The notes: a model not told the origin generated them from the sequence alone. Numbered from the stretch's first letter, positions 29,531 through 38,717 are shown. The stretch is DNA of 64,000 bases from Vogesella indigofera (GCF_003633895.1 NZ_RBID01000011.1:248001-312000); one strand, 5' to 3'. A program made the numbers and translations.

Positions 29531-30744
29531 GTTTGCTTGATATAGAGGTGGACGCCGCCGTAGATGGCGGCGCGGTCGCGACGGTGCAGCTCGCGGTTGT
29601 GGTCGGGGTCGGTGTGCCACGCGGCGCGCACCTGCGGCGCCAGCCGTGTTTCCAGCGGCGAGGCGCTGCCGCCGGTGCGGAACACCACCCGCGCGCCGCG
29701 GGCGGCGGTGCGGGTCACTTCGCGCCACAGCGCATTGAGCTGGTCGTCGTCCATCCAGTCCTGTGCATCGAGGAGCAGGTAGGCGTCCAGCGAGTGCGAC
29801 GGGCGGTTGACGAGGAAATCGGTCAGCGAGCAGTGGTGGCTGTAGAGGCGCTGGCTGTGCTCGCGGATGGCGGCGTAGTGCTGTTGCTGCAGGTACATCG
29901 GCAGCGCGCTCTGGCGGCCGGTATCGTAGCGGCGGGCAAATGCCTGCTGCGCGTACGGGTTGTCCGCCAGCGGAAAATCGCAGGCCAGGCGGCGCATGCG
30001 TTCGCGGAACAGCGCCGGCAGATCGCCGTTGGCGTCGTGCAGCAATGCGGCGAACTGCGCCGGCGGAATGCCCATGCTGTACAGCATCGCCGGACGGCGG
30101 GCGAGGAAGCGCAGCAGCGGGTGGTCGAACAGTGGCGCCAGATGGCGATCGAACAGCGCCTGCTGCTCGTCAAGGTTGGCCGCGGTGGCCAGCCGCGACA
30201 GGTTCCCGCCCAGCAGCCGCCCCAGGCCGTGCGCGACGCCGATGAAGCGCCCCAGCAGGCCGTGACGGTAGGCGTGGCGCGCGAACAGGCTGTAGCGCGG
30301 CCGGCCGCGCCAGTCGGTTTGTTCCCAGTACGCGCGCGCGGCAGGCGGCAGTTGCGGCGCCAGATGCTGGCGGTAGCGCTGCAGGTTGGCCGCATCGTCG
30401 GCGCCGCCGAGAAAGGCCAGCAGCGCCGGGTAGTCCGGCAGGGCCTGGAACGCAGCGCGCTTCAGTGCCAGCATCGCCAGATGGCTGGCGTTGAGGTCTA
30501 CCGCGTGCACCTCCTGCGGCGCGCAGGCGAGGTAGGCCAGCGCATTGCAGCCGCCGGAGGAGATGGTCAGCACCCGCGCGCCGGGCTGCAGCGCCAGCGC
30601 GTCGATGTCGACCAGCGGGTCTTCCCAGATCTGCGCGTAGACCAGCTGGCTGAACCAGCGCGCGAACAGCCGGTCGCCCAGCGCGCGGGTGCCGGTGCTG
30701 CGGCTGTTGTGGACCGCCTTGTTGACCAGGGTATGGGTATGCAT
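29527..30744 (-). CDS. BtaA-like (DUF3419) 3-amino-3-carboxypropyltransferase
   Basis: A 405-residue protein of the DUF3419 family. BtaA members transfer the aminocarboxypropyl group of S-adenosylmethionine to diacylglycerol, giving diacylglyceryl-homoserine, the precursor of betaine lipids. Seen here: YAQIWEDPLVDIDAL, the SAM loop VLTISSGGCNALAYL (about 62-76), VHAVDLNASHLAML and the C-terminal VVFRTGGSAS. GGAGG six bases before ATG 30744 sets the start. No BtaB N-methyltransferase is adjacent; a GNAT-like gene overlaps downstream instead. A Zur-like site lies in the divergent promoter region. Membrane-associated activity is inferred from the family. Confidence 0.78.
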   Translation of the reverse strand: MHTHTLVNKAVHNSRSTGTRALGDRLFARWFSQLVYAQIWEDPLVDIDALALQPGARVLTISSGGCNALAYLACAPQEVHAVDLNASHLAMLALKRAAFQALPDYPALLAFLGGADDAANLQRYRQHLAPQLPPAARAYWEQTDWRGRPRYSLFARHAYRHGLLGRFIGVAHGLGRLLGGNLSRLATAANLDEQQALFDRHLAPLFDHPLLRFLARRPAMLYSMGIPPAQFAALLHDANGDLPALFRERMRRLACDFPLADNPYAQQAFARRYDTGRQSALPMYLQQQHYAAIREHSQRLYSHHCSLTDFLVNRPSHSLDAYLLLDAQDWMDDDQLNALWREVTRTAARGARVVFRTGGSASPLETRLAPQVRAAWHTDPDHNRELHRRDRAAIYGGVHLYIKQT

Positions 30745-30849
30745 ATCGCCTCCGGGGTTGTGCATCCCGGCATTGTGGCGGCGTCGGGTGGCAGGCGTGT
30801 GACGGACAAATGTCAGTAACGTGACGCGAGCCGTAGGCTTGGTAGATGT

Positions 30850-30885
30850 GTTATAACGTAACTTTATTGATTGTTACGTTATAAC
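30850..30885. promoter_or_regulatory. Zur-like inverted repeat in the BtaA-like/COG0523 divergent region
   Basis: GTTATAACGTAAC (30850-30862) and its perfect complement (30873-30885), spacer 10 bp. Each arm contains the GTTATAAC core seen in Zur operators (consensus near TGTTATAATATAACA). It ends 12 bp before the GTG of the COG0523 GTPase, a family commonly repressed by Zur. It could also affect the divergent BtaA-like gene 105 bp away. Confidence 0.55.
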
Positions 30886-30897
30886 GAAAGGAATGCT

Positions 30898-32124
30898 GTG
30901 TCCCAGCCATCAGACCATCGCCTGCCCGTCACCGTGCTGTCCGGCTTTCTCGGCGCCGGCAAGACCACCTTGCTCAACCACATCCTGCACAACCGCGACG
31001 GCCGCCGCGTGGCGGTGATCGTCAACGACATGTCCGAGGTCAACATCGACGCGCAGCTGGTACGCGACGGCGGCGCCGCGCTCAGCCGTGCCGAGGAAAA
31101 ACTGGTGGAGATGAGCAACGGCTGCATTTGCTGCACGCTGCGCGAGGACCTGCTGGTCGAGATCCGCCAGCTGGCCGCCGCCGGCCGTTTCGACTACCTG
31201 CTGATCGAATCCACCGGCATCGCCGAGCCGCTGCCGGTGGCGGAGACCTTTACCTTCCGTGACGACAACGGCGCCAGCCTGGCCGACATCGCGCGGCTGG
31301 ACACCATGGTGACGGTGGTGGACGGCTTCAACTTCCTGCGCGACTACGGCTCGCGCGACAGCCTGGCGCAGCGCGGCGAGCAGGCCGGCGCGGACGACGA
31401 GCGCACGGTGGTGGACCTGCTGGTGGAGCAGGTGGAGTTCTGCGACGTGATCGTGCTCAACAAGACCGACCTGATGAGCGCCGCCGACATCCGCCACCTG
31501 CAGGCCATCCTGGCCACGCTTAACCCACGCGCGCGCATCGTCAGCAGCCACTTTGGCCGCGTGCCGCTGGCGGCGGTACTGGATACCGGGCTGTTCGATT
31601 TTGACGCCGCCGCCGAGGCGCCGGGTTGGCTGCAGGAGTTGCGCGGCGAGCACGTGCCGGAAACCGAGGCCTACGGCATCGGCAGCTTTGTCTACCGTGC
31701 GCGCCAGCCGTTTCATCCGCAGCGCCTCTACCACTGGCTGCAGCAAGCGTGGCCGGGCGTGGTGCGCTCCAAGGGCCACTTCTGGCTGGCGACGCGGCCG
31801 CTGCTGGTTGGCAGCTGGTCGCAGGCCGGTGCCATGTCGCGCCACGGTCTGGGTGGGTTGTGGTGGGACGCGGTCGATCGCGAAGACTGGCCGGACGACG
31901 CGGAGAGCCGCGCGCTGATCGCCAGCCGCTGGCAGGAACCGTGGGGCGACCGCCAGCAGGAGCTGGTGCTGATCGGCATCGACATGGACGTGGCGGCGCT
32001 GACGGCGGCCTTCGATGCCTGCCTGCTCAGCGACGCCGAACTGGCCGCCGGCGCGCAAAGCTGGGCCGGCCTGGCGGACCCGTTTGAACCGTGGGACGAC
32101 GCCGGCCAGGCACAAGTGGGTTGA
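30898..32124 (+). CDS. COG0523 (CobW-family) GTPase, probable zinc chaperone
   Basis: A 408-residue GTPase with Walker [11 protein letters not shown] (about 16-25), the metal-binding CxCC motif in [10 protein letters not shown] (about 75), the ESTGIAEP switch, NKTD (guanine specificity), and a C-terminal CobW_C domain. Such proteins (ZigA, YeiR, ZagA) deliver zinc to client enzymes during zinc starvation. GTG 30898 with AAAGGA just upstream is chosen because the conserved region begins directly after it. The Zur-like inverted repeat immediately upstream supports zinc-responsive expression. Confidence 0.9.
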   Translation: MSQPSDHRLPVTVLSGFLGAGKTTLLNHILHNRDGRRVAVIVNDMSEVNIDAQLVRDGGAALSRAEEKLVEMSNGCICCTLREDLLVEIRQLAAAGRFDYLLIESTGIAEPLPVAETFTFRDDNGASLADIARLDTMVTVVDGFNFLRDYGSRDSLAQRGEQAGADDERTVVDLLVEQVEFCDVIVLNKTDLMSAADIRHLQAILATLNPRARIVSSHFGRVPLAAVLDTGLFDFDAAAEAPGWLQELRGEHVPETEAYGIGSFVYRARQPFHPQRLYHWLQQAWPGVVRSKGHFWLATRPLLVGSWSQAGAMSRHGLGGLWWDAVDREDWPDDAESRALIASRWQEPWGDRQQELVLIGIDMDVAALTAAFDACLLSDAELAAGAQSWAGLADPFEPWDDAGQAQVG

Positions 32125-32172
32125 GCGGGGAGGCGGCCAGCGCGCGCCATCCCGCGGCAGGCTGGCGCCGCC

Positions 32173-32187
32173 TTGCGGCCAACCTTG
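32173..32187. repeat. Dispersed uptake-like motif, single intergenic copy
   Basis: TTGCGGCCAACCTTG, full match on the complementary strand, in the gap between the COG0523 and beta-propeller genes. Confidence 0.8.
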
Positions 32188-32355
32188 GTGCGCTTGCCGC
32201 TGTGGCGTGATCGCCTGCCCCAGATCAAGTCGCCGCGCCTGTCCGCGGCATAGCCTGCCTGACAGTATCCGGCGCCGGCACCTTTGTCCGGCGATGGCCG
32301 TGCCGCGCAGGACAGACCTGCTCGCCGCGCGGCGGCAATTCTAGGGGAGTGCATC

Positions 32356-33372
32356 ATGCATCGCATTTTGAAGTACGGCCTGCTGGCGGCGTGGCTCACG
32401 GTCGGCGGCAGCGCGCTGGCCGCGCCAGGCGGCACGGTGTTTACCGCCAACGAACAGGCGGCGTCGATCAGTCGGGTGCGGCTGGCGGATGGCGCCGCCA
32501 GCCACGTCAAGCTCGACATCGCACCACACAACCTGCAGCTGACTCCGGACGGCAAGCGGCTGCTGGTGGTGGGCGTCAGCGTGCACGCCGGCCACCATGG
32601 CAACAGCGCCGACGACGGCCGCCTGCTGGTGTTCGATGTGGCCGACACCGCCGCCCCGGCGTTCAGCCTGGCGGTGGCCGGCCATCCGGCGCACGTGATT
32701 ACCGACCGCAGCGGCCAGCTGGCCTTTGTCAGCGATGCCGCCAACAACGTGCTGCAGGTATTCGATCTTGCCAGCCGCACCCTGCGGACGCGCATTGCTA
32801 CCGGCGCCTATCCGCACGGCCTGCGCCTCAGCCCGGACGGGCAGCAGATCTACGTTGCCAACATGAAGGGCAACAGCGTGTCGGTGATCGATGTCGCCAG
32901 CCTGCGCGAGGTGGCGCAGATCGCGGTCGGCCGCGCGCCGGTGCAGGTGGCCTTCCTGCCCGACGGTCGTCACAGCTATGTGTCGCTCAGTGGCGAGAAC
33001 AAGGTCGCCGTCATCGATGTGGTGCGGCGGCAGCTGCTGGACAAGATCGCGGTCGGCAATACGCCGGTGCAGCTGTTTGCCACCCCGGACGGCAAGTTGC
33101 TGTACGTCGCCAATCAGGGCAGCGCGGCGCAGCCGGACGAGCGGGTGTCGGTGATCGATACCGGCCGCGGGCAGGTGACGGCCACGCTGCGCACCGCCGC
33201 CGGCGCGCATGGCGTGGTGGTCAGCGCGGATGGTCGCCATGTGTTCGTCAGCAATATGGGCGCCGCCAGTTTCTCGGTGATCGATGTCGCGCAGCAGCAG
33301 GTGATCGCCAGCCACGCGGTGCAGGCGGGGCCGAACGGTATCGCCTACGCCGCCGATGCGGCCGGCAACTAG
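32356..33372 (+). CDS. Exported YVTN-type beta-propeller protein
   Basis: A 338-residue protein with a signal peptide (cleavage near ALAAP, residue 22) followed by six to seven propeller repeats. These include YVANMKGNSVSVIDV, YVSLSGENKVAVIDV, YVANQGSAAQ and FVSNMGAASFSVIDV. A His-rich loop, VHAGHHGN, lies near residue 80 and could bind metal. It follows the zinc-chaperone gene after 231 bp on the same strand. Periplasmic binding or scaffolding role inferred; no enzyme activity can be assigned. Confidence 0.75.
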   Translation: MHRILKYGLLAAWLTVGGSALAAPGGTVFTANEQAASISRVRLADGAASHVKLDIAPHNLQLTPDGKRLLVVGVSVHAGHHGNSADDGRLLVFDVADTAAPAFSLAVAGHPAHVITDRSGQLAFVSDAANNVLQVFDLASRTLRTRIATGAYPHGLRLSPDGQQIYVANMKGNSVSVIDVASLREVAQIAVGRAPVQVAFLPDGRHSYVSLSGENKVAVIDVVRRQLLDKIAVGNTPVQLFATPDGKLLYVANQGSAAQPDERVSVIDTGRGQVTATLRTAAGAHGVVVSADGRHVFVSNMGAASFSVIDVAQQQVIASHAVQAGPNGIAYAADAAGN

Positions 33373-33468
33373 GCGCGGTGCGTGCTTGGATTACGCATGG
33401 CCGCGCGCGGTGCACTTTGATGCAGTGCGCGGCAAGCTGGCCAGCGCGGTGACGCCGACAGCGCGCGG

Positions 33469-34359
33469 CTACCAGCGCAGCGTGGCGAAGCGCGCCACCA
33501 GAAAATCCAGCAGCGCGCGTACCGCCGGCGACAGGTGGCGGCGCGACGGGTACAGCGCGTAGATAGTCATCGCTGGCGGCTGCCAGTCCGGCAGTACCTG
33601 TCGCAGGCGACCATCCTGCAGCAAAGTATTGGCGAGATAGGTCGGCTGCAGGCTGATGCCGCCGTCGGCCAGCGCCGCGTGCAGCAGCACGGTGGCGTCG
33701 TTGGCGGTGAAGCGGGTGGCCACGTTGACGGTTTCGGACTGCTCGCCGCGCTGGAAGCGCCAGCTGCTGCGGCCAACGTTGCTGTGCCCCAGGCAGCGGT
33801 GGCCGGCCAGCTCGGCCGGTGTCTGCGGCGTGCCGGCGGCGGCCAGATAGCCGGGGCTGGCTACCAGCACCGAATCGCATACCGCCAGCGGCCGCGCGAT
33901 CAGCGCCGGGTCCGGCTCGCTGCTGATGCGGATCGCCAGATCGATGCGCGCTTCCACCAGGTTCAAGGTGGCATCGCCAACATTCAGGTCAATCTTCAGC
34001 TGCGGATGCTGCGCCAGAAACTCGGCGATCGCCGCCGCCAGATGGGCATGGCCGAAGGACATGCTGCTGGTCAGTCGTAGCTGGCCGCGCAAGCTGCCGT
34101 CCGCTGTCGCCACCTCGTCTTCCACTTCGGTGACCAGTGCCAGCAGCTGCTGGCAGCGGCGCAGCGCCTGCTCGCCGGCATCGGTCAGCGTCACGCGCCG
34201 GGTGGTGCGCTGCAGCAGCCGCGCGCCCAGCCATTGCTCCATCTCCGCCACGTAGCGGGTGACCATCGCGCGTGACATCTCCAGCCGCTCGGCGCTGGCG
34301 CTGAAGCTGCCGCTGGCTGCCACGTCGGCGAATACCCGCATCGCGGTGACTCTGTCCAT
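33469..34359 (-). CDS. LysR-family transcriptional regulator
   Basis: A 296-residue LTTR with the winged helix at residues 1-60 (FADVAASGSFSASAERLEMSRAMVTRYVAEME) and a LysR substrate-binding domain thereafter (DLAIRISSEPD, LLAHAALADGG-type end). Divergent from the MBL-DsbA pair, which it most likely controls. The perfect palindrome ATATGCGCATAT (34385-34396), 26 bp before its start, is a candidate site. Confidence 0.92.
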   Translation of the reverse strand: MDRVTAMRVFADVAASGSFSASAERLEMSRAMVTRYVAEMEQWLGARLLQRTTRRVTLTDAGEQALRRCQQLLALVTEVEDEVATADGSLRGQLRLTSSMSFGHAHLAAAIAEFLAQHPQLKIDLNVGDATLNLVEARIDLAIRISSEPDPALIARPLAVCDSVLVASPGYLAAAGTPQTPAELAGHRCLGHSNVGRSSWRFQRGEQSETVNVATRFTANDATVLLHAALADGGISLQPTYLANTLLQDGRLRQVLPDWQPPAMTIYALYPSRRHLSPAVRALLDFLVARFATLRW

Positions 34360-34384
34360 GTTATCTGCTCGATTTATGCAACAA

Positions 34385-34396
34385 ATATGCGCATAT
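34385..34396. promoter_or_regulatory. Palindrome in the LysR/MBL divergent promoter
   Basis: ATATGCGCATAT, perfect 12-bp palindrome between the divergent LysR and MBL-fold genes; a plausible LysR recognition element. Confidence 0.4.
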
Positions 34397-34477
34397 TATC
34401 GCGTTTATCTGCGCGGATAGAGAAACTATAGTGACGTCCATCAACCCGCGGCACTGGCCGCCATGAAAGGACACCCC

Positions 34478-35341
34478 ATGTTTCGCACCACACTGATCGC
34501 CGCCTCCCTGGCCCTGAGCGCTACCGCCGCCCACGCCGCCCAGCCCTTGCAGCTGAAGGTGTACAACGCCGGCGAAGGCAGTTTCCACGCCAATGCCGTG
34601 GTGGTCAGCGGCGAGCACGAGGCGATGGTGATCGACAGCGGCTTTACCCGAGCCGATGCCTACCGCATTGCGGCCAACGTGCTGGACAGCGGCAAGACGC
34701 TGAAGACCATCCTGATCAGCAATGCCGACCCGGACTACTACTTCGGCGCCGAGGTACTGAAGCAGCTGTTCCCGCAGGCGCAAGTGGTGGCCACCCCGGC
34801 GGTGGCCGGCAAGATCCAGGCCAAGCTGGCCGGCAAGCTGGCGTTCTGGGGGCCGAAGATGGGCGTCAATGCACCGCAGCAGCCCATCGTGCCCAGTGCC
34901 TTGAAAACAGACACCCTGAGCGTGGACGGTGAAAAGATCGAGCTGCGCGGCACCCGTGGCGTGCTGGCGCACCGTCCGTATGTGTGGATTCCGTCGCTGC
35001 GCGCCATCGCCGGCAACGTCGCCGTGTTCAGCGGCCTGCACGTGTGGACCGCCGACACCCAGCAGCCGGCCGAGCGCCAGGCCTGGTTGGCGCAGCTGGA
35101 CGAGATGGCCGCGCTCAAGCCCGCCATCGTGGTGCCCGGTCACATGGCCGCCGGCAGCAAGCTGGATAGCACGGCCATCGACTACACTCGCCACTACCTG
35201 CAGCGTTTTGACAGCGAGGCGGGCAAGACGGGCAATGCCGCCGAGCTGATCGCCGCCATGCAGCGCGCCTACCCGCAGGCCGGCATGGGGCTGGCGCTGG
35301 ACATCGGTGCCAAGGTGAACAAAGGTGAAATGAAATGGTAA
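34478..35341 (+). CDS. Exported MBL-fold protein with altered metal motif
   Basis: A 287-residue protein with a signal peptide (AHAAQ, residue 22) and a metallo-beta-lactamase-like fold: VVVSGEHEAMVIDSGF, LISNADPDYYFGAEVL and the later VVPGHMAAGS. In active MBL hydrolases the middle block reads HxHxDH; here it is NADPDYY, so the first, second and last histidines are absent. The protein may bind one metal, use another chemistry or be non-catalytic. It overlaps the DsbA-family gene by 7 bp and is divergent from LysR. AAAGGA precedes the ATG. Confidence 0.75.
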   Translation: MFRTTLIAASLALSATAAHAAQPLQLKVYNAGEGSFHANAVVVSGEHEAMVIDSGFTRADAYRIAANVLDSGKTLKTILISNADPDYYFGAEVLKQLFPQAQVVATPAVAGKIQAKLAGKLAFWGPKMGVNAPQQPIVPSALKTDTLSVDGEKIELRGTRGVLAHRPYVWIPSLRAIAGNVAVFSGLHVWTADTQQPAERQAWLAQLDEMAALKPAIVVPGHMAAGSKLDSTAIDYTRHYLQRFDSEAGKTGNAAELIAAMQRAYPQAGMGLALDIGAKVNKGEMKW

Positions 35342-36030
35342 ACGCCACCCTGCATTACTACTACGACCCGCTGTGCGGCTGGTGCTACGGCGCCGCGCCA
35401 CTGCTGGCCGCCGCGGCCAACGTTGCCGGCCTCGCCATCGCGCTGCACGCCGGCGCGATGATGAGCGGCTCCAATCGCCAGCCGGTCACGCCGCAGCTGC
35501 GCCAGTACGTGATGGGCCACGATCAGCGCATCCAGCAGCTCACCGGCCAGCCGTTCGGCGATGGCTACTTCAACGGCCTGCTGCTGGATAGTGGCGCGGT
35601 GTTCGACAGCACGCCGCCGACGCTGGCCATCCTCGCCGCCCAGGCGCTGGGCGTGGACGGGTTGACCATGCTGCACCGCCTGCAGCAGGCGCACTATGTG
35701 GACGGGCAGCGCATCGCCGATCTGCCGGTGTTGCAGCAACTGGCTATCGAGCTGGGGCTGGACGGCGCCGCCTTCGCCGGCGAATACCAGCGCCAGCAGG
35801 GCGAGTTCGCCGCCCACGTTGGCCGCAGCCAGCGCGACATGGCCGCACACGGCCTGCGTGGCTTCCCGTCGCTGTTGCTGGAATTGAACGGCCAGCTGCA
35901 GCGGTTGGAGCTGTCGCCCTATCTGGGCAAGCCGGACGCGTTTGCCGGCTATCTGCAAGGTTTGCTGGCCGGTGCGGCCAACCATGGCGCGGTCGACGCG
36001 CCGCTGTGCACGCCGGACGGCTGCCACTGA
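35335..36030 (+). CDS. DsbA-family thioredoxin-fold protein
   Basis: A 231-residue protein of the COG3531 type. The active-site CGWC (residues 14-17, in DPLCGWCYG) sits at the very N-terminus, with no signal peptide, so it is cytosolic. It continues with helical insert and the cis-Pro segment GFPSLLLEL near residue 177. Such proteins are thiol oxidoreductases or isomerases of unknown substrate. It overlaps the MBL gene by 7 bp, implying joint expression under the LysR regulator. Confidence 0.83.
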   Translation: MVNATLHYYYDPLCGWCYGAAPLLAAAANVAGLAIALHAGAMMSGSNRQPVTPQLRQYVMGHDQRIQQLTGQPFGDGYFNGLLLDSGAVFDSTPPTLAILAAQALGVDGLTMLHRLQQAHYVDGQRIADLPVLQQLAIELGLDGAAFAGEYQRQQGEFAAHVGRSQRDMAAHGLRGFPSLLLELNGQLQRLELSPYLGKPDAFAGYLQGLLAGAANHGAVDAPLCTPDGCH

Positions 36031-36052
36031 GACGCGAAGTGGCCATAGCAAT

Positions 36053-36086
36053 AAAAAACCGCCAGCCGGAAACGGCCTGGCGGTTT
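36053..36086. terminator. Bidirectional terminator between DsbA-family and phosphatase genes
   Basis: AAAACCGCCAG.CC pairs with GG.CTGGCGGTTTT around GGAAAC; A and T runs on both sides suit use from both convergent genes. Confidence 0.88.
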
Positions 36087-36104
36087 TGCCATGCTGGCGC
36101 CGAC

Positions 36105-36959
36105 TCAGGGCTGCCAGGCGGACTTGGTGGCGGCATCCTTGAACTTGCTGCGGTTGGCGTCGCTGGCTGGCGGCTCGGAATCGCCAAAAATGGCGCGGAT
36201 CCAGTGGCCGTCGGTCGGGTTTGGCATGATGATGAACTTGCTGCCGAACAGCTCGCGGTCTTCTTCCATCAGCCGGGTGCGCTCGTCGACATTCTTCACG
36301 TAGTACTTGCGGCGGAAGTCGTTCAGGTTGTCGCCCAGCATCACCACCACGTCGTAGCGCTGGGCGATGTCGTTCTGCCGTGGCTCCTTGTTGGAGCTTT
36401 CCCGCTGCAGGGTGACGTGTTCGGCGTCGGCGTTGGGAAAGCCTAGCGCCTTCAGGTTGCCGATGCCGTACTCGAAGGTCTTCTCGCCCTGGTCGCGGTT
36501 GCTGACATAGAACACTTCCACGCCCTTGGATTTGGCGTAGTTGAAGAACTCCACCGCGCCGGGCATGGCGCTGAACTTGTTCTCCGGCACCCACTTGTCC
36601 CAGACCACGTCGTCGAAGAAGTCCTTGTTGTTCTTGATCAGGTAGCCCCAGTAGTTGCTGGCATTGAGGATGGTGTCGTCGATGTCGGTAATCACCGCCA
36701 GCGGTTTGTCGCCGCTCTTGCGCTTGGCCAGCGCGCGATCCAGCTGCATGCGCGCCAGGTTGTAGGCTTGGTAATACAGCGCCTTGTACTCGGCGGAGGT
36801 CTGCTTCCAGGCGACGGCGGAGATCAGCAGGTTGTTGCTGCCGTCACCACTCGGCGCGTTGGTGGCGGCCGGGGTGTCGGCGAGGGCAGGGCCGGCCAGT
36901 CCCAGGCTGAGGCAGGCGGCGGCGAGGGCGTGGCAGGATTTGTTTAGGGGTGACTTCAT
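36105..36959 (-). CDS. HAD class IIIB acid phosphatase (P4/5'-nucleotidase type)
   Basis: A 284-residue secreted phosphatase. After a signal peptide (PALADT, about residue 29) comes the class B/C DDDD motif ITDIDDTILNAS (about 103-114), then VFYVSNRDQ and MLGDNLNDF. Close relatives are the e(P4) outer-membrane NMN/5'-nucleotidases, but a lipobox cysteine at the cleavage point is not evident, so this form may be soluble in the periplasm. ATG 36959 gives the normal signal peptide. Single gene. Confidence 0.88.
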   Translation of the reverse strand: MKSPLNKSCHALAAACLSLGLAGPALADTPAATNAPSGDGSNNLLISAVAWKQTSAEYKALYYQAYNLARMQLDRALAKRKSGDKPLAVITDIDDTILNASNYWGYLIKNNKDFFDDVVWDKWVPENKFSAMPGAVEFFNYAKSKGVEVFYVSNRDQGEKTFEYGIGNLKALGFPNADAEHVTLQRESSNKEPRQNDIAQRYDVVVMLGDNLNDFRRKYYVKNVDERTRLMEEDRELFGSKFIIMPNPTDGHWIRAIFGDSEPPASDANRSKFKDAATKSAWQP

Positions 36960-37238
36960 GCGGTGTGGTCCTCTGTTCTCATTTGTTTTTGCCAAGGGCT
37001 GCTTGGTGTTGGCAGTGTAGCGAGGCCGCGACCAGCGCCAGTGCAGGTGTCGCGCCGGCAACAGGCCGCGTCGCAATACGCCGCGTGGCCGTGGGTCGGC
37101 GCCGAGATGCCTGCGCTTGATGCTGCTGGTTTTTCCGGAACATCCGCCGCTTCATGTCGATTTTTGCGCAATGAATGAGCGTGTCGCGTCGCTTTTGTCA
37201 TGAATTGTTGCGTGTCGCAAAAATGCAAACTTGCTGCG

Positions 37239-37260
37239 TTGCGGCCAACCTTGGCCGCAA
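37239..37260. repeat. Overlapping inverted pair of the dispersed motif
   Basis: TTGCGGCCAACC followed directly by TTGGCCGCAA: two motif copies share their centre, forming a 22-bp near-palindrome. Confidence 0.8.
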
Positions 37261-37276
37261 CCAGTCTCGCGCGCGC

Positions 37277-37302
37277 AAAAAAAAAGCCAGCGCGTGGCTG
37301 GC
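37277..37302 (-). terminator. Terminator of the LivK-type gene
   Basis: On the minus strand GCCAGCCACGCGCTGGC is followed by nine U; it lies 68 bp past the stop codon. Confidence 0.88.
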
Positions 37303-37369
37303 TGAAGTACTTCTTTCAGAGGAAATCAATCTTGTTGCGGCTTGTTGCCTGCCGACTCCTGGTGTCAGC

Positions 37370-38548
37370 TCAGGCGCCGCCGACGGTGGATACCACCTGC
37401 CACTTGCCGTTCTTGACCTGGTAAACCGTGACCGCGCCGTTGTTGATGTCGCCTTTGGCGTCAAACGACACCTTTCCGGTGACGCCGGTGTAGTCGGTCT
37501 TGCCGACTTCGGCCAGATACTGCTTCGGGTCGCTGGAGCCGGCGCGCTTCATCGCCTCCACCAGCACGTGTACGGCGTCGTATTCGTACGGCGAGAACAC
37601 CTGGATCTCGGTGTTGAACTTGCTCTGGAATTTGGTGTTGAAGGCGGCAAAGCCCGGCATCTTGTCGCGCGGCAGGCCGCAGGCGGAGGCATACAGGCTT
37701 TCGGCGGCGTCGCCCGCCAGCTTGATGAATTCCGGGGTCTGCATGCTGTCGCCGCCCATCAGCTTGGCCTTGATCCCCAGCCGCTTCATCTGCTTGGCCA
37801 TCGGCCCGGCCTGGGCGTCCATGCCACCGTAGAACACCACATCCGGCTGGGCGCCCTTGATCGCGGTCAGGATGGCGTTGAAGTCGGTGGCGGTGTTGGT
37901 GGTGAATTCGCGCTTCACCACCGTGCCGCCTTTGGCGGTGACGGCCTTGGCGAATTCATCGGCCAGGCCCTGGCCATAGGCGGTGCGGTCGTCCACCACC
38001 GCCACCGTTTTTGCCTTCAGCGTGTCGATGGCGAACTGTCCCAGCGCCGTGCCTTGCTGCACGTCGTTGGCGATCATGCGGAAGGTGGTCTTGTAGCCTT
38101 GCCGGGTGTAATCGGGGTTGGTGGCGGAGGGCGAGATCTGCGGGATGCCGGCATCGGCATAGATGCGCGAGGCCGGGATGGTGGTGCCGGAATTCAGGTG
38201 CCCGACCACGCCGACCACGCCGGCGTCGATCAGGCGCTGCGCCACCTGAGTGCCGATCTTGGGATCGCCCTGATCGTCCTCGGACACCAGCTCGAAGCGG
38301 ACCTTCTTGCCGCCGATCTCCACGCCTTCGGCATTGAGGTCTTCAATCGCCAGCTTGGCGCCGAATTCGACATCCTTGCCCAGATGCGAGATCGGGCCGG
38401 TGAGCGGCGACACCTGGCCGATCTTGATGGTTTCGACGCCGGCGGCGGCGGCATTGTCCGGCGCCGCGGTGGCTGCTTCCTGCTTGCCGCAGGCGGTGAG
38501 GGACAGTGCCGCAGCGGCAAACAGACTCAGTTTCGCAAAGTTTCTCAT
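37370..38548 (-). CDS. Branched-chain amino-acid ABC transporter binding protein (LivK type)
   Basis: A 392-residue lipoprotein (LSLTAC, cysteine about residue 20). Type-1 periplasmic binding fold: IKIGQVSPLTGPISHLGKDVEFGAKLAIEDLN, VGVVGHLNSGTTIPAS (ligand Ser/Thr), ISPSATNP, VAVVDDRTAYGQGLADEF and FSPYEYDAVHVL. This binds Leu/Ile/Val or similar for a LivHMGF-type permease, whose genes are not here. Its own terminator lies downstream. Confidence 0.92.
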   Translation of the reverse strand: MRNFAKLSLFAAAALSLTACGKQEAATAAPDNAAAAGVETIKIGQVSPLTGPISHLGKDVEFGAKLAIEDLNAEGVEIGGKKVRFELVSEDDQGDPKIGTQVAQRLIDAGVVGVVGHLNSGTTIPASRIYADAGIPQISPSATNPDYTRQGYKTTFRMIANDVQQGTALGQFAIDTLKAKTVAVVDDRTAYGQGLADEFAKAVTAKGGTVVKREFTTNTATDFNAILTAIKGAQPDVVFYGGMDAQAGPMAKQMKRLGIKAKLMGGDSMQTPEFIKLAGDAAESLYASACGLPRDKMPGFAAFNTKFQSKFNTEIQVFSPYEYDAVHVLVEAMKRAGSSDPKQYLAEVGKTDYTGVTGKVSFDAKGDINNGAVTVYQVKNGKWQVVSTVGGA

Positions 38549-38717
38549 GTGTTTTCCTGAATGTAGATCGGGGTTGCCGTGATGCCGGGGGCAGGCTGCG
38601 TCTATGCGCAGTGTTTTTTCCGCCGCCGGGTGCTGGGTGGAACGCTTTATTGCAAAACGTGGGGCCGAGCGGCGGCCAGCCGGTTAGCCGGCTCGGCTGT
38701 CGCCCTTGCTGGCCGTA

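Larger units (their letters stand above)
36960..37369. other. Gene-free region between phosphatase and LivK-type genes
   Basis: About 410 bp without a credible gene. It contains a compact palindromic pair of the dispersed motif (37239-37260) and the terminator of the LivK-type gene (37277-37302). The phosphatase promoter should lie near 36965-37060. Confidence 0.6.

Noticed and set aside
37277-37285. Run of nine A as a phase-variable tract
   Set aside because: It is the U-tract of the LivK-type gene terminator, outside any coding region.
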